Shown one piece after another: positions 5,001 through 11,479 of a DNA stretch of 11,479 nucleotides. The notes beneath the pieces were generated by a model. The model did no database searches. It saw only the letters and a program-made list of their open reading frames with translations, and was not told the origin of the DNA. This stretch comes from Candidatus Bathyarchaeota archaeon. GTDB taxonomy: Archaea; Thermoproteota; Bathyarchaeia; Bathyarchaeales; Bathyarchaeaceae. How positions within the stretch are numbered: the stretch's first letter is position 1; each line of letters opens with the position of its first letter. Where the stretch lies: assembly GCA_029881555.1 (NCBI GenBank), contig JAOUMI010000015.1, positions 1 through 11,479 on the forward strand. Reading direction: 5' to 3'. The translations under genes and the position numbers were made by a program.

Positions 5001-6320
5001 ATGGACAAGGAAACGATTGTACAGAAGGTGAAAAGCGAAAAGATTGAGTTTATCGATCTGATGTTCTCTGACTTGTTTGGTGGTCTGAAAAACGTTACAA
5101 TTTCGCCTAGAGAATTGCGGGATTGTCTGGACAGTGGAAAGTGGTTTGACGGCTCTTCGATAGAGGGGTTTAGGAGGGTACATGAGAGCGATATGCTGTT
5201 GATTCCCGACTTGTCAACCTATATTCTTCTTCCTTGGTTGCGTGACGGGAGGAATGTTGCAAGGTTGATCTGTGACGTTTACGAGCCAGATGAAACTCCG
5301 TTTGCTGGAGACCCTCGGCATATTCTTAGGCGTGTTCAGGAGAAAGCGAAGGAAAAAGGATATTTTTACTATGTTGGACCAGAGATCGAGTTCTTTTTGT
5401 TTAGGTCGAAGGAGAACAGAACCTATCATGACACGGCGGGATACTTTGATTTCTCTCCACGAGACTTTGCAACCGATATTCGAGCAGTCATGGCGTCTAC
5501 TCTTGAGAGGTTGGGGATAAACGTTGAGATGACCCATCACGAGGTCGCACCGAGCCAGCATGAGATAGACATAGAGTACTCGGAAGCTTTGAAAATGGCA
5601 GACGAAGTTATGGTTCTCAAGCAAACCATCAAGACTGTGGCTAATGACAATGGTCTACATGCGACGTTCATGCCAAAACCCATCTTTGGCATCAACGGAA
5701 ACGGGATGCACACTCATCAGTCGATTTTTGACAAGAAGGGTGAGAACCTCTTTTACGACAAAAAAGACAAGTACAGATTGTCTCCTCTCGCCTACCACTT
5801 CATGGGTGGCCAACTGAAACACATCAGAGAACTCGCAGCCGTGCTGTGTCCCACGGTGAACAGCTACAAGCGTCTTGTGCGCGGATACGAGGCGCCGGTG
5901 TACATTTGCTGGGGTCAGAGAAACAGATCAGCTTTGATCAGAGTTCCTAGGTACAGTGAGGGTAGAGAGAAGTCGACAAGGCTTGAGTTGAGGTGTCCGG
6001 ATCCGGGTTGCAACCCCTATTTGACCTTTGCTGTTATGCTGGCTGCGGGTCTCAAGGGGATTGAAGAAGAGATTGAGTCGCCTGATCCTGTGGAGGAGGA
6101 TGTGTACGGTTTTGACGACAGCAAACTTGCGAAGTTCTACATTAAAACTTTGCCGGCAAATCTAGGGGAAGCGATAGAGGAGTTCGAGAGGAGTAAGTTG
6201 ATGAGGGAGACGTTGGGAGAACACGTTTTCAACAAGTATCTTGAAATAAAGAAGACGGAGTGGGAGGAGTTTCAGAGGAGTATCACGGACTGGGAGCTCG
6301 ACAGATACAAGAACCTATAG
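5001..6320 (+). CDS. glnA: Glutamine synthetase, type I alpha-like
   Basis: Makes glutamine from glutamate, ammonia and ATP, the main entry of ammonia into biosynthesis; the family assembles as a cytoplasmic dodecamer. All signatures are in order: WFDGSSIEGF (48-57), GPEIEFFLF (126-134), HHEVAPSQHEID (179-190) with metal-binding glutamates, KPIFGINGNGMHTHQS (226-241), NSYKRLVRGYEAP (287-299), RNRSALIRVP (307-316) and ELRCPDPGCNPYL (329-341). Length 439 is typical of the short alpha form. The region where beta-type enzymes carry the adenylylated tyrosine (NLYxLP) reads DVYGFDD here, so control by adenylylation is unlikely. An arginine (294) stands before the GYEAP flap, where I would expect proline. 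It has its own promoter; the TAG stop is followed by a T-rich stretch. Upstream lies the tRNA; downstream it converges on an MFS gene. Confidence 0.97.
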   Translation: MDKETIVQKVKSEKIEFIDLMFSDLFGGLKNVTISPRELRDCLDSGKWFDGSSIEGFRRVHESDMLLIPDLSTYILLPWLRDGRNVARLICDVYEPDETPFAGDPRHILRRVQEKAKEKGYFYYVGPEIEFFLFRSKENRTYHDTAGYFDFSPRDFATDIRAVMASTLERLGINVEMTHHEVAPSQHEIDIEYSEALKMADEVMVLKQTIKTVANDNGLHATFMPKPIFGINGNGMHTHQSIFDKKGENLFYDKKDKYRLSPLAYHFMGGQLKHIRELAAVLCPTVNSYKRLVRGYEAPVYICWGQRNRSALIRVPRYSEGREKSTRLELRCPDPGCNPYLTFAVMLAAGLKGIEEEIESPDPVEEDVYGFDDSKLAKFYIKTLPANLGEAIEEFERSKLMRETLGEHVFNKYLEIKKTEWEEFQRSITDWELDRYKNL

Positions 6321-6352
6321 AAGTTGTTAATAAAAAGGAGAATAAGGTGAAG

Positions 6353-6362
6353 TTTTAGTTTT
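6353..6362 (+). terminator. T-rich termination signal after glnA
   Basis: TTTTAGTTTT lies about 33 bases past the glnA stop, in the 133-base gap before the convergent transporter gene. Archaeal termination often needs only such T tracts. No hairpin precedes it. Confidence 0.35.
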
Positions 6363-6453
6363 CCTGAGCTATCCGAAGTTATCTCTGCAAACTCTGACTA
6401 GCTGAGAAACCGAAGCTTACGTGTGCATAGTTCCTATTTAGAGTATACGAGGT

Positions 6454-7644
6454 TTATTCATGGAATTTTGTAAGCGCCAATAACGCAAGGACAAAAGTTG
6501 CAAATATTCCTATGATGAAGGGGTAAAAGGATGAAGCCTCGTATATGACTCCGCCGATATAGGGAGCTATAAAAGAAGCAAACATAGTAACTGTTTGCGG
6601 GACAGATATCCAACGAGCTCTTATGGATTCAGGAGCATGAGGCGCTACAATAGCTGCCATTAAAGACCAGGTTATGTAGGAGCTTCCAGCTAGGAAAAAC
6701 ACAACGATCAAAACCAAAAAATTGTCAACCAACAACAGGAAGGTTAGTGAGACGCAACATAGAAGCATTGAACCCCCAAGCGCGTACGCTTTGTTCCATC
6801 GGTCTCCTAACCTACCTAAAAGAATGCCTAAAACTGCTGAACCGAAAAATGAAATTGAACCTAAGATACCTATCTCAAGATCTTCGTAACCGCGAATTTC
6901 TCCAAGAAACTGTGGAACAAAAGGTCTGAAAAGCATCAAAACAAACATTAGTAGAGCAAAGAAGACGGATAAAAGCAGAAGCTTTCTCGTCTTCAAAAGC
7001 TTGAAAAATGAATAACGTTCCTCCAAAGTTCTTTGCTCATAACCTTTTGCGCGTTGACTAGTGATGAAGAAGAGGCTTAACGCCGCTAAGGCATACAGAG
7101 TGAACGCTGAATAAAACACAACTTTCATACCGACAACCCCGGAAAGATAACCACCTAGTGCTGGAGAGAAGATGTAACCAAAAGACCACGCAGCTGAAGT
7201 CATAGTGAAAGTTAGAGTTAGTTTACTTTTATCCGCTGCAGTTGTTATATACGCCATGTTTGTAGGTCCACTAAACCAGAAACCCCACAGAATCATTCCA
7301 GGCAGCATCTGAAGCCAGTTTTCCGCCATAGAGAAGATTATAGGTGCAGGTACCCACATCATCCATCCGAGAACCATGATTTTTTTGCGGTCGTACCTAT
7401 CCGCAATCATTCCAGCGATAAGCAATGTGAAGGCAGCAACTAGAAATGCCACGGCATAGAGGATTCCAACTTCCACTGAACTGGCTTTGAGGGTTTCTTT
7501 CATGTAATAGGGCAATAGATAAGCGTAAAGGCCGTCTCCAAAAGAACCAAACAGGTTAGAGAGAAAAAGTAGTTTTAAATCTCTGTTTAGCACTTCGAAA
7601 GGAAAGCCTAACCTCAAGATTTTCTGATAGCTAGATTTATCCAA
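6454..7644 (-). CDS. Major facilitator superfamily transporter
   Basis: A 396-residue secondary transporter with about twelve hydrophobic helices in two halves, joined by a charged central loop (SQRAKGYEQRTLEERYSF, near residue 195-212). The MFS motif A follows helix 2 (GMIADRYDRKKI, 78-89); a weaker copy GRLGDRWNK follows helix 8. Substrate cannot be read from sequence. The start is TTG at 7644 with AGGAG eight bases upstream, and TATA-like CATATAGTTAAAA lies at 7680-7692 on the minus strand. It is divergent from the MtmB-like gene with 171 bases between, which suggests joint control and a role in moving that enzyme's substrate or product; this is context inference only. The stop is TAA. An efflux role is equally possible. 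Confidence 0.88.
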   Translation of the reverse strand: MDKSSYQKILRLGFPFEVLNRDLKLLFLSNLFGSFGDGLYAYLLPYYMKETLKASSVEVGILYAVAFLVAAFTLLIAGMIADRYDRKKIMVLGWMMWVPAPIIFSMAENWLQMLPGMILWGFWFSGPTNMAYITTAADKSKLTLTFTMTSAAWSFGYIFSPALGGYLSGVVGMKVVFYSAFTLYALAALSLFFITSQRAKGYEQRTLEERYSFFKLLKTRKLLLLSVFFALLMFVLMLFRPFVPQFLGEIRGYEDLEIGILGSISFFGSAVLGILLGRLGDRWNKAYALGGSMLLCCVSLTFLLLVDNFLVLIVVFFLAGSSYITWSLMAAIVAPHAPESIRARWISVPQTVTMFASFIAPYIGGVIYEASSFYPFIIGIFATFVLALLALTKFHE

Positions 7645-7815
7645 GTCCCAAACTCCTAGCCAGTTCTGGATTATGAGGGTTTTAACTATATGATGAAAAA
7701 CAATTTTTTATGTCTTTGCACGCGCTCTATCAAAAACTAAATATCCACTTTATGCAAACATGATAATAATATATAGAACGCGCATCAGAATTGACCAAGA
7801 AAAGGAAGTAGTCTG
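7645..7815. promoter_or_regulatory. Divergent control region, MFS transporter / MtmB-like gene
   Basis: For the methyltransferase gene, AATATATAG (7767-7775) is a TATA box about 40 bases before the ATG, and AGGAAG (7803-7808) lies seven bases before it. CGCGCTCTAT (7721-7730) and ATAGAACGCG (7773-7782) form an inverted repeat with one mismatch, 42 bases apart, and the right arm overlaps the TATA box. The right arm runs into CGCGCATC (7779-7786), an 8-base word found again upstream of the hydrolase gene (9219-9226). Confidence 0.5.
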
Positions 7816-9198
7816 ATGGTCACCTTCTTGGACGTGGTGAAAAGAGCCTTAACCGGAAAACCCTGTTCAGAACGAGATTATGACTTAAAGATCTTTTCAA
7901 CCAAGCTGAAGGAAAAAGTAAAGGAATACGATATAAAATACGACCCACAAAACCCTGTTCCATCCGACAACAGCCTAGCGGACGACGTGTTTGAAGCTTC
8001 CCTCGACTTTTACCGTGAAATAGGCACATACTGCACAGACACAGGAAGAATAATCAAATTTGACGAAAGCGAGATCAAAGAGGCACTAAAGACCGCACCC
8101 TCCAAACTACTTTTCGGAGAGGGAGAAGATGCCAAGACGCTGGTTCCCAGAAAACCAGAAAGCAAAATTCCGCCTTGGTGTTTCATCGGGGCTGGCGGCG
8201 CAGCCGTATCCTCTGAAGAAATCTTTTTGAAACTGGTTGAGGAGTATGCTTCAATACCACTGGCTAACGCAATAACCACTCCAGCTCTAACGTCAGTCAG
8301 CGGAATGAGAATAAGACCCGGAACACCACTAGAGATTCTAGGAGCCATAAGAAACGTGGTTCTCGCCAGAGAAGCGCTGAGAAGAGGTGGAAGACCAGGT
8401 TTACCCATCATGAACGCCCTCGCAACTGCGAGTACAGCCGTGGCATTAAACACAGCACTCTATCCCGACTATGGAATGAGAAAAACAGACGGCTACTTCG
8501 TATCCACCCTTGCAGAGTTTAAAACAAACTTTGACATCCTCAACAAAGCTTGCGCTCTAAAATCTATAGGGGCTGGAGGAGGTATAGGCGCAGATTTCGG
8601 CCCAATATTCGGCGGCTATTGTGGTGGATCTGAAGGCACCGCTGTCGCAGCAGTCGCTGGCCACTTCATGGGAATTCTCGTCTGCCAAGCAGGATGGCAC
8701 TTACCTTTCCCAATACATATTCGTTACATAGCCAACAGCACCCCGGAGCTACTATGGGTCACAAGCGTTCTTGCCCAAGCGATAAGCAGAAACACTCACC
8801 TACTGTCACTGCACCTAAACTACACGGCAGCTGGTCCCTGCACCGAAATGTGCCTGTACGAAATAGCGGCACAGCGTCTAGCTGCCGTTTCATCAGGGAT
8901 TTCCATAGAGTCCGTAGGAGTAGGAAAGGCGAGGCATGAAGACTATTTGACCCCGATGGAGCCAAGGTTTGCCGCTGAAGTCGCTCACGCGACCGTGGGA
9001 ATGAAAAGAGAAGACGCCAACGATATAGTCAAAAGCCTCCTACCAAAGTACGTTGATAAGATTGCGGATCCGCCTCTGGGCTCTAAATACCAAGAATGCT
9101 GTGACGTTAGAACAGGAAAACCGACTAAAATATGCTTAGAAGTATATAACAAAGTAAAAAAGGAACTAAAAGACTTAGGCTTGGAATTCAAGTATTAG
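7816..9198 (+). CDS. mtmB: MtmB-family (monomethylamine:corrinoid) methyltransferase lacking pyrrolysine
   Basis: MtmB passes the methyl of monomethylamine to the corrinoid protein MtmC in methylotrophic archaea, using pyrrolysine (encoded by an in-frame TAG) at residue 202. This 460-residue protein is family length and collinear with MtmB: GTYCTDTGRIIKF (70-82), GGRPGLPI (191-198), GPIFGGYCGGSEG (262-274), CQAGWHLPFPIHIRY (290-304), AAGPCTEMCLYE (338-349) and KYQECCDVRTGKPT (424-437). It is read straight through with no internal TAG. By alignment from memory to the Methanosarcina enzyme, pyrrolysine 202 corresponds to Met199 (ATG, 8410-8412), Glu229 to Phe228, Glu259 to Asp260 and Gln333 to Leu334; Tyr335 is kept as Tyr336. 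The substrate is therefore probably not handled as in MtmB. The precedent is the MttB family, where pyrrolysine-free members demethylate betaines. No corrinoid protein gene is in the window. The stop is TAG; the hydrolase starts 73 bases on. Confidence 0.88.
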   Translation: MVTFLDVVKRALTGKPCSERDYDLKIFSTKLKEKVKEYDIKYDPQNPVPSDNSLADDVFEASLDFYREIGTYCTDTGRIIKFDESEIKEALKTAPSKLLFGEGEDAKTLVPRKPESKIPPWCFIGAGGAAVSSEEIFLKLVEEYASIPLANAITTPALTSVSGMRIRPGTPLEILGAIRNVVLAREALRRGGRPGLPIMNALATASTAVALNTALYPDYGMRKTDGYFVSTLAEFKTNFDILNKACALKSIGAGGGIGADFGPIFGGYCGGSEGTAVAAVAGHFMGILVCQAGWHLPFPIHIRYIANSTPELLWVTSVLAQAISRNTHLLSLHLNYTAAGPCTEMCLYEIAAQRLAAVSSGISIESVGVGKARHEDYLTPMEPRFAAEVAHATVGMKREDANDIVKSLLPKYVDKIADPPLGSKYQECCDVRTGKPTKICLEVYNKVKKELKDLGLEFKY

Positions 9199-9218
9199 TA
9201 TAGAGAAAAGCCTCAACG

Positions 9219-9234
9219 CGCGCATCTTTTATGC
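9219..9234 (+). promoter_or_regulatory. Possible promoter and shared motif before the hydrolase gene
   Basis: TTTTATGC (9227-9234) is a TATA-like box about 40 bases before the ATG at 9272, so the hydrolase may have its own promoter besides read-through from the methyltransferase gene. It is directly preceded by CGCGCATC (9219-9226), identical to the word at 7779-7786. Confidence 0.4.
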
Positions 9235-9271
9235 CAAGTTTGCTGATAGTGTAGAGAAGGTGTGCAGGCTC

Positions 9272-10141
9272 ATGCAAGCAAACTTTTCATTGCCCCAGAA
9301 GATAGCAACTTTTCAGTCGTGGTTTGAAGTTTACAAAGTCTCAGAGGGAACCTTTGCGATTTGCGAGTCAGGACATTGGGATGGGGCAATATCATATTTG
9401 ATTGAAGGTTGGAACAAAGCTGTTCTACTCGACACAGGAATGGGTTTCGGAGACATCAAAAAAGTCATTGAGCAACTTACTCGCCTAAAGGTTTCCGTAG
9501 TGAACTCTCACACTCATTTCGACCACGTAGGAGGCAATCATCAATTCGACGAGATTGCAGTTTTCGACGATAATTTTGAGATAGAGAATTTGGAGCGCGG
9601 ATATGCTATTGAAGAGTTGAAGGGCGAGCTGAGCAAGGAGCGTCTCTTTAAACCCCTACCAAAAGGGTTCGATCTGAAAACATACAGGATTCTTCCGAGC
9701 AAGCCAACCCACCTGCTCAAACACGAGGAATTGATTGATCTGGGAGACAGAAAACTCAAAGTGCTTCACACCCCGGGACACTCTCCCGGCAGCATCTGCC
9801 TACTAGACACAAAGAGTAGAGAGTTGTTCACTGGCGACACATTCTATCTAAGTTCTCTCTTAGCCAATCTTCCAGAATCTGACTTCCTCGCTTACTCCCG
9901 AACAGCCGACTATCTGGCCTCACTGACACCCTCCATCAGCGTTTTGCGTCCTTCACACGATGATTCAAGGCGCCAGCCTTTTGCCGAAAGCGAATTCTTG
10001 GTCAGATTGGAGAAAGCCTGTAAAAACATCAAAGCAGAGAAAGCAAACTTCAGTTCAGGAGTGTGTCCTTACACGGGCGTAAAAATACGAGACTACAGAT
10101 TTGAAGGATTTTCAATCTGGGTGAAACAGGAAACGGAATGA
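9272..10141 (+). CDS. Metallo-beta-lactamase-fold hydrolase
   Basis: A zinc-dependent hydrolase of the glyoxalase II-like group, 289 residues from the ATG at 9272. All metal ligands of the fold are present (ATG numbering): HTHFDH (80-85, giving H80, H82, D84 and H85), H170 in TPGHSPGS, D189 in FTGDTF and H229 in RPSHDD, so a dinuclear site is likely. There is no signal peptide, so it should act in the cytoplasm. A longer frame begins with GTG at 9260, but that codon overlaps the AAGGTG ribosome site nine bases before the ATG. The last 30 residues (from about FSSGVCPYTG) are an extension I cannot assign. It follows the MtmB-like gene on the same strand with 73 bases between and may act on a product of that enzyme; this is inference. 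Substrate unknown. The stop is TGA. Confidence 0.9.
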   Translation: MQANFSLPQKIATFQSWFEVYKVSEGTFAICESGHWDGAISYLIEGWNKAVLLDTGMGFGDIKKVIEQLTRLKVSVVNSHTHFDHVGGNHQFDEIAVFDDNFEIENLERGYAIEELKGELSKERLFKPLPKGFDLKTYRILPSKPTHLLKHEELIDLGDRKLKVLHTPGHSPGSICLLDTKSRELFTGDTFYLSSLLANLPESDFLAYSRTADYLASLTPSISVLRPSHDDSRRQPFAESEFLVRLEKACKNIKAEKANFSSGVCPYTGVKIRDYRFEGFSIWVKQETE

Positions 10142-10144
10142 TGA

Positions 10145-10196
10145 ACATTGTCAATGTGCATACCTAATGAGCGCGCGACGTGAAGTAACCGTTACT
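10145..10196. repeat. Two interrupted palindromes between convergent genes
   Basis: ACATTG-T-CAATGT (10145-10157) and AGTAAC-C-GTTACT (10184-10196) are each perfect 6+1+6 palindromes, 39 bases centre to centre. They fill the 50-base gap between the hydrolase and the convergent transporter; the second covers the transporter's stop codon. A one-base centre makes stable RNA hairpins unlikely, so protein binding is the better guess if they function at all. Confidence 0.4.
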
Positions 10197-11469
10197 CCCT
10201 GTTTTGTGCCTTAATATCTCTGGGAGGTTCTTTGACGAAGATTAGCAGGAGGGCTAGTGCTGCTAAGCCGAGGAATCCGCTGATAAAGAAGGGAAGCCCC
10301 AACCCTTTCACAGTGAAGACGAAAGGCCATGTGCCCCTAAATATTTTGTCCCTGTAAAGCTCGTACACCCACGGTCCCAGAATCGTTCCACCAATCATGC
10401 CCCAGCTGAAAAAGGCCTGTAGCCTCCCGAAGAGTTTACCTCTCATCTTCGCTGGCACTAGATCAGCTCTTAACGCACGGGTTGCTGGCATCGCAATGTT
10501 GATGCCGAAAGACCTAAAGACCATCACTCCAGCCGCATGGAAAAGGTTAGAGGTGAAAGGCAACACCATGGAGGAAAGGCGGGATGAAAGGCTTCCCAAA
10601 GTTATGAGAGGCTTTCTTCCGATTCTGTCAGCCATTCTTCCCGCAATATAGTTGCAGATTATTCCCATAAGTCCAGAGATAGATAGGATCAAACCTATAA
10701 TCAGAGGAACCGCTTGAAACACGTCTCCAAAGAAGAAAACACTAACCGGTACGATGAAGCCGACGGCGAAACCGTTCGTTAGCGATGTGACGTACAACAC
10801 TCTCAACGACCTCAACAATGAGCCACCCAGTTTAACATCATCTGCCACAACCTTAACTGAGTGTACTTCGCTTCCCCTCGTCTCCTCCACCCTCCAAGCC
10901 ACCAAAGCCAACGCGATTATGGATAAAAGGGAGTCAACAAAATACGGGACTCTGTAGCTGTCCTCCAACCTTAGGCTGAGTCCATTCTCAGCGAGAAACT
11001 GAACAGACCCTCCGAACAGGGGACCCAAGAACCAGCCTATCATGGACACCGTTAGAAAAAACCCGAGGGCTTCTCCTTTTTTCTCCCTAGGAACCTGATC
11101 GACCAGTGAAGCCTCAGCCGCCGGACTGACAGCAGCCGTAGCAACTCCGTTTAATGCCCTTATCACCAAGAGGAAAACCCAGTGCTGAATCAAACCAGTC
11201 AATGTTCCAAGGAAGACATCTGCCACTAGCCCTGCTTGAATTAGCTTTTTCCTGCCGATTCTGTCGGAGAGGCTTCCAAACCTTGACGATAGGAGGGCGG
11301 TTGTAGCCAGAAAGGTCGCATAGAAAAATCCAACATAAGCAGGCGGTGCGCCTAACGAAGTTGCGTAGTAGGGAAAGTAGGATGCTGGCAACATATAAGC
11401 TAAGTTCTCGACTAACGAAGAAAGAGACAGCACTATCACACTTGTCGAGTAAAGCTTTGAGGTTCGCAT
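10192..11469 (-). CDS. Major facilitator superfamily transporter
   Basis: A 425-residue transporter with about twelve membrane helices. Motif A appears in both halves, GSLSDRIGRKK (about 65-75) and GRMADRIGRKP (about 277-287). A motif C-like GWFLGPLFGG (about 145-154) in helix 5 is usual in drug/proton antiporters, which leans towards export. A hydrophilic central loop (about 195-215) separates the halves. It is only distantly similar by eye to the MFS protein at 6454-7644, so it is not a recent duplicate. ATG at 11469 gives a normal short cytoplasmic N-terminus (MRTSKLYST); TTG at 11472 precedes it. Only ten bases upstream are visible, no stop interrupts the frame there and no ribosome site can be judged, so the true start may lie outside the window. 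It converges on the hydrolase gene. The stop is TAA. Confidence 0.87.
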   Translation of the reverse strand: MRTSKLYSTSVIVLSLSSLVENLAYMLPASYFPYYATSLGAPPAYVGFFYATFLATTALLSSRFGSLSDRIGRKKLIQAGLVADVFLGTLTGLIQHWVFLLVIRALNGVATAAVSPAAEASLVDQVPREKKGEALGFFLTVSMIGWFLGPLFGGSVQFLAENGLSLRLEDSYRVPYFVDSLLSIIALALVAWRVEETRGSEVHSVKVVADDVKLGGSLLRSLRVLYVTSLTNGFAVGFIVPVSVFFFGDVFQAVPLIIGLILSISGLMGIICNYIAGRMADRIGRKPLITLGSLSSRLSSMVLPFTSNLFHAAGVMVFRSFGINIAMPATRALRADLVPAKMRGKLFGRLQAFFSWGMIGGTILGPWVYELYRDKIFRGTWPFVFTVKGLGLPFFISGFLGLAALALLLIFVKEPPRDIKAQNRE

Positions 11470-11479
11470 CAAACATTTC

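Noticed and set aside
8453..8500. Asp/Tyr near 217-219 of the MtmB homologue as the pyrrolysine position
   Set aside because: Counting along the Methanosarcina MtmB sequence puts pyrrolysine 202 four residues after the RPG motif, which aligns with Met199; the PDYGMRKTD segment corresponds to a later loop.

Overview
The window is archaeal. Promoters are TATA boxes about 25 bases upstream of short leaders, and the Shine-Dalgarno sites read GGAG or GGTGA. The markers are a true FtsZ, a PAC2-family protein, an alpha-type glutamine synthetase and a tRNA gene carrying bulge-helix-bulge (BHB) introns. An MtmB-family methyltransferase in moderate-GC DNA makes a TACK-type archaeon, perhaps a Bathyarchaeia-like lineage, my best guess. 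That placement is inference from gene content, not a phylogeny.

Layout. Bases 1-477 hold no gene I can defend. An unrecognised 137-residue protein (minus, 891 to 478) is divergent from ftsZ (plus, 1053-2162). A ribbon-helix-helix regulator (minus, 2843 to 2313) converges on ftsZ, and its promoter has nested inverted repeats. A PAC2 protein and a four-helix membrane protein form a two-gene minus-strand operon (4247 to 3117). A roughly 450-base gap with several perfect hairpins leads to an initiator tRNA-Met gene (4697-4842), followed by glnA (5001-6320). The last third is an accessory-looking block: an MFS transporter (minus, 7644 to 6454) divergent from an MtmB-family methyltransferase (7816-9198), then a metallo-beta-lactamase-fold hydrolase (9272-10141), with a second MFS transporter converging on it (minus, to 10192).

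Two things stand out. First, the initiator tRNA is broken by three small introns (24, 17 and 27 bases), each in a BHB fold. The first exon is only four bases long. The fold for intron 1 needs the 5' leader, and the folds for introns 2 and 3 share bases, so maturation should follow an order. A leader segment can also pair over ten base pairs with the 3' acceptor strand. Second, the methyltransferase is full length and clearly MtmB-like, but has an ordinary Met codon where MtmB has pyrrolysine, and most other pocket residues are changed. It is therefore a pyrrolysine-free member of the monomethylamine methyltransferase family with unknown substrate. It sits beside a divergent transporter and a hydrolase, with no corrinoid protein gene in view.

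How the genes may work together: the MFS / MtmB-like / hydrolase / MFS block could be a small-molecule uptake and demethylation module. An 8-base motif shared upstream of the methyltransferase and the hydrolase hints at common control. The other genes (division, proteostasis, nitrogen assimilation, initiator tRNA) are housekeeping with no clear mutual link.
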